This document shows positions 56,940-64,000 of a DNA stretch of 64,000 bases, piece after piece. Both the position numbers and the translations under genes were made by a program. The notes under the pieces were generated by a model. That model searched no databases, was not told the origin of the DNA, and saw only the letters and a program-made list of their open reading frames with translations. This stretch comes from Chondrosia reniformis. Taxonomy: Eukaryota > Porifera > Demospongiae > Chondrillida > Chondrillidae. Every line of letters starts with the position of its first letter. The first letter of the stretch is position 1. The DNA is taken from positions 3,038,001-3,102,000 of the forward strand of contig OX359197.1 of assembly GCA_947172415.1 (NCBI GenBank), written 5' to 3'.

Positions 56940-58996
56940 AACATACAACTACTACATATAGCTAGTTCATACATGTAGTACACAAAACTAGTATATACAA
57001 AAAGTACATATAACTAGTTCATACAACTAATAATTAAAACATACAACTAGTACATACAATTAGTACATACAACTAGTGCATAAAACTAGTACATAGCTAG
57101 TACAAACAACTAGTGCATACAACTAGAACATAGAACTGGTTCATATCTAGTACATACAACTAGTTCACACAACTAGTACATTCAATTACTGCATACAACT
57201 AGCACATACAACTAGTAAATATAACTAGTAATAGTACATTCAACTAGTACATGCAATTAGTAAATACCATTAGTATATACATACAGCTAGTACATACAAG
57301 TAGTACATATACCTAGTACATACACATATAATTAGTACATATAAATAGTAAGTACAACTAGTACGTATAGCTAGTACATACAACTACTACATATATCTAT
57401 TACATAAAACTAGTACATATATCTAGTGCATAAAAATATAACGAGTACATTTAAGTAGTACATACAACCAGTACATACAACTAGTACATATAAATAGTAC
57501 ATACAACTAGTGCATACAACAAATACACACAATTAGTTCATAAAACTAATACATACAACTGGTACATATAAATAGTACATACAACTAGTATCTAGTACAT
57601 ACAACTAGTACCTACCTAGTACCTAGTATAACTAGTACTGGAACCTACAACTAGTACATACAACTAGTGCATACAATTGGTACACACAAATAGTACAGAG
57701 CTGGTGCACACAACTAGTGCATAAAACTTGTCCACACAATTAGTACATACAACTAGTAAATATAACTAGAACTAGTACATAACATTAATACATATAACTA
57801 GTTCATACAATTAGTACATACAATTAGTACATGCAACTAGTACGTACAACTAGTACATACCAAATTGTGCACACAACTAGTACATACAACTATTACATAC
57901 AGCTAGTGCATACAACTACTACATATAACTAGTACCCAAACATATAACTAGTACATACACATTTAACTGGTTCATTTAAATAGTACATACACATAGTACA
58001 TACAAATAGTGCATATAAGTAGTATATACAACTAGAAACTAGTACATAAAAGTTTCAAAGAATTAGTACATAATACTAGAATGTACACCTTGCATATACA
58101 ACTAGTACATAGCTACTACATACAACTAGTAAATTCGTACAACTAGTATGTACAACTCGTACATAACTAGTACATACAACTATCACATAAAGCTAGTACC
58201 TACAACAAGTAAATATAAATAGTACTAGTACATACAACTAGTACATACAACTAGTACATACAACTAGTACCTACAACTACTAAATATAATTAGTACACAA
58301 TACTAGTACATATAACTAGTACAGATAAATAGTACATACAACTAGTTAATAAAACTAGTAAATACAACTAGAACATGCAACTAGTATATAGTACATACAA
58401 CTAGAACCTACCTAGTACCTAGTATATCTAGTACAAGATTCAACAACTAGTACATATGCTTAGTACATACAACTAGTACATACAACTAGTACATACAAGT
58501 AGTACAAACAATTAATACATGCAACTAGTACATACAACTAGTACATACCAAATAGTACACACAACTATTACACATACATATAACTAGAACATTCAACTAG
58601 TACATACAACTGGGAAAAACAACTGGGACATATAACTAGTAAAGACACATATACCTTGTAATTATAAATAATACATACACATTGTACACACTAATAGTAC
58701 ATACGACTAATACACACAAGTATTTCATAGAATGAGTACATAATTCTAGTGCAGACAACTAGTACATGCAACTATTGCATACAACTACTACATCCAAATA
58801 GTACACACAACTAGTACACACAACTAGAACATTCAACTAGTACATTCAACTAGTATATACAACTGGCACAAAAAACTAGGACATATAAATAGTAAATACA
58901 CCTGCTATTTATTACTTGTACATACACATATACCTAGTAATTATAAATAGTACATACAACTAGTACATACCACTAGAACATTTAACAATTACATGC
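56940..58996 (-). repeat. 13-bp satellite, block 18 (inverted orientation)
   Basis: GTACATACAACTA array, 2 kb; the longer module is present near 57,608 (well kept) and 58,398. Confidence 0.94.
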
Positions 58997-59164
58997 AACA
59001 GGGGAAGTGGAAACTGCGGAAATGGCGGTAACTGTGAAAAGGGCCAAGGAGGCTTTTCATGAAGCTACGAAGCTAGCATGCAGCTTTCTAACTAAGTGCG
59101 CTTAAGGCCGTCCTATTGTGAGAACGTTTAAAAACAGTGAGAAAGAACAAAAAATGGCATATAA
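58997..59164 (+). other. Small unique island with coding-like fragment
   Basis: About 165 bp of non-satellite sequence. One frame (58,998-59,105) is open for 36 codons and reads like an amphipathic helix (GEVETAEMAVTVKRAKEAFH, then EATKLACSFLTKCA, stop). No start codon and no family recognised; it may be a shard of a larger element or chance. Base composition (G-rich) differs from the surrounding satellite. Confidence 0.4.
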
Positions 59165-59984
59165 CATACACATATAACTGGTACTTATAACTGGTACTTA
59201 TAAATAGTACATACACATAGTACATACAACTAGTATATACAACTAGAAACTAGTACATACAACTAGTTCATAGAACGAGTACATAATACTATAATGTACA
59301 ACTTGTATAAACAACTAGTACATAGCTACTACATACAACAAGTAAAAACAACTAGGACATATAACTAGTACATACACCTACTAGCATATAACTAGTACAT
59401 ACACATATATACATACACATATACCTAGTAATTGTAAATAGTACTTGTAACTAGTACATAAAACTAGTTCATAAAACTAGTACATACAACTAGTATCTAG
59501 TACATAAAACTAGTACCTTCCTAGTACCTAGTAAAACTAGTACAAGAACCTACAACTAGTACATAAAACTAGTACATACAACTAGAACATACAACTAGTA
59601 CATAGGTAGTACATACAACTGGTATATACATACAACTGGCACATAAACTAGAACACACACCTACTATATACATATAATTAATACATAAAAATATAACTAG
59701 TACATATAAATAGTACATACACATAGTACATACAACTAGTTCATACAACTACTACATGCAACTATGACATAGAACGAGTACATAAAACTAGGACCTATAA
59801 CTAGTACACACACCTACTACATTCAACTAGTACATAAATATATATTTGGTACATATAAATAGTGCATCCATATAGTACATACAACTAGGACATAAAACTG
59901 GTACATACAACTTGAAACTAGTACATACAGCTAGTATATACATAAAAGTAGTACATTTAACTAGTACATACAACTAGTATCAGA
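59165..59984 (-). repeat. 13-bp satellite, block 19 (inverted orientation)
   Basis: GTACATACAACTA array, longer module near 59,517. Parts of 59,690-59,950 match 32,510-32,770 closely (TAGTGCATCCATATAGTACA in both), as do stretches near 54,710, which indicates exchange or duplication within the inverted half. Confidence 0.93.
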
Positions 59985-60435
59985 GGGTACGGTAGTACTC
60001 TCTATGTAGCGATGGTACCGGTTGTTTTGTTTTCCCTATAGATTGGTATAGGATCGAAAATCCGAAATAGGCGGAAAATCGCTGAAAAAAAGCTAACTAT
60101 TGTTAAAAATAGCAAGCAACAGTGTTCTGTTAGCAAACAAACAAACTTTGAAAAATCCCATTATCGTTTTCTTCTTCATCTTCTTCGCCTGCTGTAACTA
60201 AACAAGGAAATAAGCTTTTGGGCTACTTCTGTGGCGAAAATACTCCAAATTTTCGGCGCTGTATTCCTTTGTAGAAGAGAGAGCGATAACGTTATTATTG
60301 AGATTGATGGTTTACGTCAAGGCTTCAATAAATTTGCCATTTGATGACGTCATATCAGTTGAAGATATGCGAGACCAAAATGGTCTCGTATATAATTCCT
60401 AGCTTATGCTCCATAAAATGTACAGAAACTATATA
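59985..60435. other. Unidentified unique segment
   Basis: About 450 bp of single-copy sequence beginning ATCAGAGGGTACGGTAG and ending just before a fold-back element. It contains the short palindromes GATGACGTCATATC (60,343) and GAGACCAAAATGGTCTC (60,390). No ORF or terminal repeat recognised. Possibly the body of an element in which the fold-back at 60,436 is nested. Confidence 0.4.
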
Positions 60436-60674
60436 GAGAATAAAGAAATTTCTACAAACAATAGTAGAAGATGTAGGGATGGCACAAAAAGCACAGAAAC
60501 CATAAAGGGATGTTTCAAGTGAAGAATTATTGATCCATGAATCCTACAAGCAAGGGTGTTGTGTGACTCAAGCATAAATACTTCTTCACTCTGTAACATC
60601 CCTTTCTTGTTTCTGTGATTTTTGTGCCATCCCTACATCTTCTATTATTTTTGTGGAAATGTTTAATTATTCTC
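60436..60674. mobile_element. Fold-back MITE, 239 bp
   Basis: Nearly the whole element is two arms facing each other. The left arm GAGAATAAAGAAATTT...GTAGAAGATGTAGGGATGGC...CACAGAAAC (60,436-60,515) is repeated inverted in the right arm (60,590-60,674; TTTCTGTGATTTTTGTGCC, ATCCCTACATCTTC, TTATTCTC). Flanks are TATA / TTATA. No coding capacity; the ORF at 60,527-60,712 reads through the arms. Confidence 0.78.
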
Positions 60675-60675
60675 T

Positions 60676-60843
60676 TATACAAAAAACTAGCATACACAAC
60701 TAGTACATACAACTAGAACATACAACTAGTACATAGCAAGTACATACAACTAGTATATACATACAACTAGTACACACAATTAGTACATACAATTATATAG
60801 TACAAAGAACTACTACATACAACCGCCACATTCAATTAGTACC
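60676..60843 (-). repeat. 13-bp satellite, block 20 (inverted orientation, short)
   Basis: About 170 bp of GTACATACAACTA units between the fold-back element and the 3' end of LINE copy 6. Confidence 0.9.
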
Positions 60844-60884
60844 TACTTTAGAAACAAAAGCCTTAACGGAGAACCTTGTTACTT

Positions 60885-60908
60885 CTTGCCTTAGTTTGCT
60901 AAGGCAAG
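60885..60908 (-). ncRNA. 3'-UTR stem-loop of LINE copy 6
   Basis: CTTGCCTTAG / CTAAGGCAAG, a perfect 10-bp stem with a 4-nt loop. The loop differs at one position from copy 4 while both arms are identical. Confidence 0.65.
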
Positions 60909-61412
60909 GAGTATCTGGCTTGGACAACCCTGTGTCAGTTATGTTTTTCCTACTTTGGGTTTTTAGCCAGAAGCCTCGGCTTTGCCTCCTTCCGGCACCA
61001 GCAGAGAGGTGCGCATCAGGCCACAGTTGGCCGTCATAATAGGAGGGAGTACCTCCATACACCAATCCACCACTGCTTTCCAGAGGTCGACCGGCAAGGA
61101 CTGGGACAGGACTACTTATCGTCCAGGCCCCAATCTCTCAACAGATAGATGTCGCCTCAATATCCTCACAGTTGAACAGAGAACAGTTCTCTGCATGGCT
61201 CTCATCACTTCTACTACACTTTTTGTCAGCTTTGGAATTCCCCTAATGTCTTCCAGGAGCGTGTCCACTGTCCCCTAAGCACCAATTATCATTGGGACTA
61301 CCTTAATTCGGTAGCCCCTAAATTGTTTCCTCATTTCAACCGCCAGCTTCTGGTACTTTTGGAACTTCTCTTGCCATCTTCCATTAATATTGCTGTCAGT
61401 AGGAACTGACAT

Positions 61413-62039
61413 CTAAATAATGTAGATGGACTTACATAGCTGATACTCAACCACTAAGTCTGGCCTTCTTTCTGTCATTTCTTCATCTGTAGGGATGCTA
61501 GGATCCCACAAGATTTTGACAGACCTATTCTCATAGACTGGTTTTGCTTCTAGTTTGTACCAGGGCTCTTCCTGCTTGAATCCATATTCTTTCAACAATC
61601 TCCACCACACTATCAGTGTTGCCCGTTCATGCCTTTCTTTGTAGAGAGAAAATCCTTTTGGCTCACACATGTTTAGTATGTGTTTGACCATTTCCATAAC
61701 CTTGCCACATTCTCTGCACATTAGTAGGCTAGAATTCCTCAGAATCCTATTTTGGTACCATCTAGTGTGCAATACATCATCTTGGGCTGCATGAATCAGA
61801 GCCTCCGTTTGAGGTCTGAGTCTCCCTTCAGAAAGACACACATAAGACTCCCTATTTGTGACTTGTCTGTTGTATGAGCCCTGGTGAGACATTTCGGCTA
61901 GGTTACTTTTTAACCTTTCAGTCTGAGCCTCCCGGAGCTCAAGTGCCACTCTCCTCCATTCTCTTACACTATTTTGTGAGGGATCTGTCTTTAGCCACAT
62001 TTCCTGTTCTAGTTCTATTCCGTGGCTTCCCAGTATCAA
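61413..62039 (-). pseudogene. LINE copy 6: linker, CCHC knuckle and endonuclease start
   Basis: 208 codons: VREWRRVALELREAQTERLK linker; TNRESYVCLSEGRLRP; complete knuckle with C108, C111, H120, C125 (C-X2-C-X8-H-X4-C); EPKGFSLYKERHERATLIVW; EEPWYKLEAKPVYENRSV; and TERRPDLVVEYQLCKSIYII, the first half of the PD-(D/E)XK-type active site, where the usual ED is EY. A stop follows directly, and the rest of the endonuclease is in the same region without a long open frame. Confidence 0.8.
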
Positions 62040-62462
62040 TCTGGCTACTTCAAGACAGTTCTCCTATGCTTTGAGCACTCCAGCCAATTTTTGTGTTTAA
62101 CCACAAGAGCTGTGAGTGGATCATTTGCAGTATGGCGGTATCTTGCCAGATTCAAAACAGCCCTGTCGTGATCCAAAGGAAAACTACAGAGCCCTCTACC
62201 ACCTTGAGAGTGAAGCAAGTTCACTCTCTCAATGGCAGAGTTATAGTGATGACACTGGTACTTTCTCATGATCTTTCTCACCATTCGGTCCTGTTTTGGA
62301 AGCTCACTTTGTGTCCACCTCAAAACTGTGTAAGAGTATCTCAATAGAGAGGCAGACAACTTGTTAGAGGCTTCTGCAGTATTCTTACCATTGAGGTGAG
62401 AGCCCCACACTTTGTGGAGTCTCCTCCTCAATTCGTTGATCAAGCAAGCTTTGATCTTGCTG

Positions 62463-63134
62463 TCATCTATATACTTCAAACAGTTGTTCTAGCCTTAGGT
62501 ACTTATAAGTAGTACCTTTTTCAAGGCTCCTTATGGATTCTCCACTGTGTTCAGGGTTGTCTGGGCCAGCCAGAACTTTCCCCTTTTGCATGTGAGCTGT
62601 TCCACACTTTCTCACTCCAAACCTTATGCCAATGGCATTTGAGGTTTTCTCCACACATTCCATGGCTTCCCTGAGTATATCAGGTCCTCCAGCATATATC
62701 TTAAGGTCATCCATGTACAACAAGTGTTACATGGTGTTCCTTTCCCCATTATGCCAGAGAGTCTATCCCTTGGTTCTATTAAGAACTTGGGATATGGGAG
62801 CTATGGACAGACAAAAGAGGAGTGGCGATAAGGAGTCTCCTTGGAAGAGTCCCCTGTTATATTTAACAAGGCTTCTCCTAACCACCTTCCCCACAGTCCT
62901 CAACTCAAGTACAGTAGCCCAGTGTTTGGAGAAGAGCTCTATAGACCTCCGGATCCCACCTGGGCACCTGATGGTTTTTAGCACTTTCATCACCCACTTG
63001 TGAGGCACTCTGTCGTATACCTTCTCATAATCGATCCATGCCACACTAAGTGGCTTGCCAGTAATTTTGGCTTTTAGAACCATTGTTTGATCCAGCAGTA
63101 GACAGTCCACACAGCCCCACCTCCCTTTCCTCAT
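62463..63134 (-). pseudogene. LINE copy 6: reverse transcriptase palm
   Basis: Two open stretches in different frames give all core motifs: A with both Asp (WIDYEKVYDRV), B (RGLFQGDSLSPLLFCLSIAP), C (MLYMDDLKIYAGGPD), and the FGVRKCGTAHMQKGKVLAGP block behind it. The catalytic triad is complete in sequence, in contrast to copy 4 (motif A Asn) and copy 5 (YMDD lost). Confidence 0.82.
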
Positions 63135-63266
63135 GCCTTTTGGGCAATAGGCAAAAGATCATTAGGGTAGGTGTAAGTGATTAATTCTGATGCAATGTAT
63201 GCTGTGACAGCCTTGTGCATTGTGTTGAGACCCGCAATAGGTCGGTAGTTGGCTGCACTTTTCAGG

Positions 63267-63940
63267 TCATTTTTTGGGGATGAGTAGAGTGCGACTCCTT
63301 GTAAGCCAGTCAGGAACTGACAGATCTCCACTCACCACCTTCTGTAGTACATCTGCCAAGGAAGACTGTGCAGAGGGGAGTGCTTTCACCCAAAAAGTGT
63401 GCATGCAATCCAGGGCAGGGGCTAACCAGCTTTTTGCCTTTTTCAAGGCTTTCCACAGTTTGGTCTCATCAATGCTATCGGGACCTTCAGAGGAGGTTCT
63501 ACCCACCCTCTTTTTGGTTTCCTTTAGCCATTCTTTCACACCTGGGTCGTCTTTGTTGACCTTACCAAGAGTACCTACAATATTTGTCCAAAAGTCTCTT
63601 ACTACCTCAATTGAGACAGCTTCATTGGAGGTTGGAACATTGCCATTCATCCGGAACTTCCTTTGGGTATTCCAAAGGTGCGTTCAGCCGATCTTCGCTC
63701 TTGTAGGGTCCAGACCCTGAGTTTCCCCGGTGTCTGTTCCCGAGTTCTGATCAGCACATTCAGGTTTAATGAATGGAACTCCCTCCTAAGCTTTCTTTGG
63801 AGTACTGTCTGGTGTTTGGTCATAGGATTATTACTTTGTTGACGCGCTATTTCCACATCCAACCAGGCAAGCAGTCTTCTAAACCTAAGGCCTTTGGCCT
63901 TCCTGTCACTTATGTGATCTCCTTGTCTCTTACTACTCAT
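63267..63940 (-). pseudogene. LINE copy 6: basic N-terminal region and RT fingers
   Basis: 63,647-63,940 encodes LRFRRLLAWLDVEIARQQSN and RRKLRREFHSLNLNVLIRT. 63,267-63,650 encodes MNGNVPTSNEAVSIEVVRDF, DETKLWKALKKAKSWLAPAL and DWLTRSRTLLIPKK, the finger region. The usual GPDG signature reads ALDC here, a probable damaging change. Confidence 0.7.
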
Positions 63941-64000
63941 TTGATTGTCTGATTTCCTTCCATGGTTGCATGGCTGCGATTCGTTGGTTGTTTTTCCCCT

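Larger units (their letters stand above)
60844..64000 (-). mobile_element. RLE-type LINE, copy 6 (continues past the window end)
   Basis: Enters from beyond 64,000 and reads on - to the shared 3' terminus TTTGTTTCTAAAGTA at 60,844. Contents: basic N-terminal region (63,647-63,940), RT fingers (63,267-63,650), RT palm with motif A AWIDYEKVYDRVPH and motif B GLFQGDSLSPLLF (62,763-63,134), YMDD (62,463-62,723), thumb (62,045-62,479), linker, intact knuckle (61,413-62,039), endonuclease (about 61,270-61,480), 3' UTR with a perfect stem-loop. Its 3' UTR and RT motifs are as well kept as any in the window, though frames are broken in several places. The upstream end cannot be seen. Confidence 0.93.

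Noticed and set aside
1674-60843. Telomeric repeat
   Set aside because: The unit TAGTTGTATGTAC is not TTAGGG-like, is highly diverged, and the array changes orientation internally.

Overview
This window looks like a gene-poor, AT-rich stretch of heterochromatin from an invertebrate animal. Its backbone is one very degenerate tandem repeat with a 13-bp unit, TAGTTGTATGTAC, and everything else is a mobile element inserted into it. I see no host gene, no rRNA or tRNA gene and no bacterial feature. The element types (LINEs with a restriction-like endonuclease, Penelope-like elements including one with its GIY-YIG domain at the N-terminus, pogo/Tigger derivatives, a probable piggyBac remnant) fit a sponge, cnidarian or other marine invertebrate. 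The species cannot be fixed from the sequence.

Layout. From about 1.7 to 20.02 kb the satellite reads TAGTTGTATGTAC on the + strand. At about 20,020 it flips, and from there to about 60.8 kb it reads GTACATACAACTA, its reverse complement. Insertions in order: LINE copy 1 (1-1,673, cut by the window edge), LINE copy 2 (4,202-7,602), a pogo-type MITE (12,822-13,761), a second TA-flanked DNA element with a nested long palindrome (14,887-16,064), a Penelope-like fragment with inverted end repeats (17,010-17,595), a Naiad-type Penelope-like element (about 20,575-24,010), LINE copy 3 (25,238-27,109), a different Penelope-like fragment (27,827-28,240), a piggyBac-like remnant (30,539-31,381), full-length LINE copy 4 (33,290-37,646), a pogo-type element carrying a HIRAN-like coding fragment (38,549-39,304), a Penelope-like fragment (42,118-43,163), LINE copy 5 with a nested insertion (43,663-48,684), a Tigger remnant with a CENP-B-type HTH (49,461-49,982), a decayed element of another RT family (about 50,185-53,435), a small TIR element (53,991-54,452), another Penelope-like fragment (55,851-56,939), small unique islands (58,998-59,164; 59,985-60,675), and LINE copy 6 (60,844 to the window end).

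The main observation is that all six copies of the main LINE family lie in the same orientation relative to the satellite unit: + where the satellite is +, - where it is -. Four copies share the same 3' terminus but differ in 5' extent. Copy 4 is full length (4,357 bp) with a perfect 15-bp satellite-derived target-site duplication. The 3' UTR carries a 10-bp stem-loop. The family encodes an RT, a CCHC knuckle and a PD-(D/E)XK-type endonuclease, so it is an R2/R4/NeSL-like LINE. It appears to use this satellite as a preferred, orientation-locked landing site. The Penelope-like fragments with C-terminal GIY-YIG domains (4 of 4) show the same relative orientation, and the Naiad-type element shows the opposite one.
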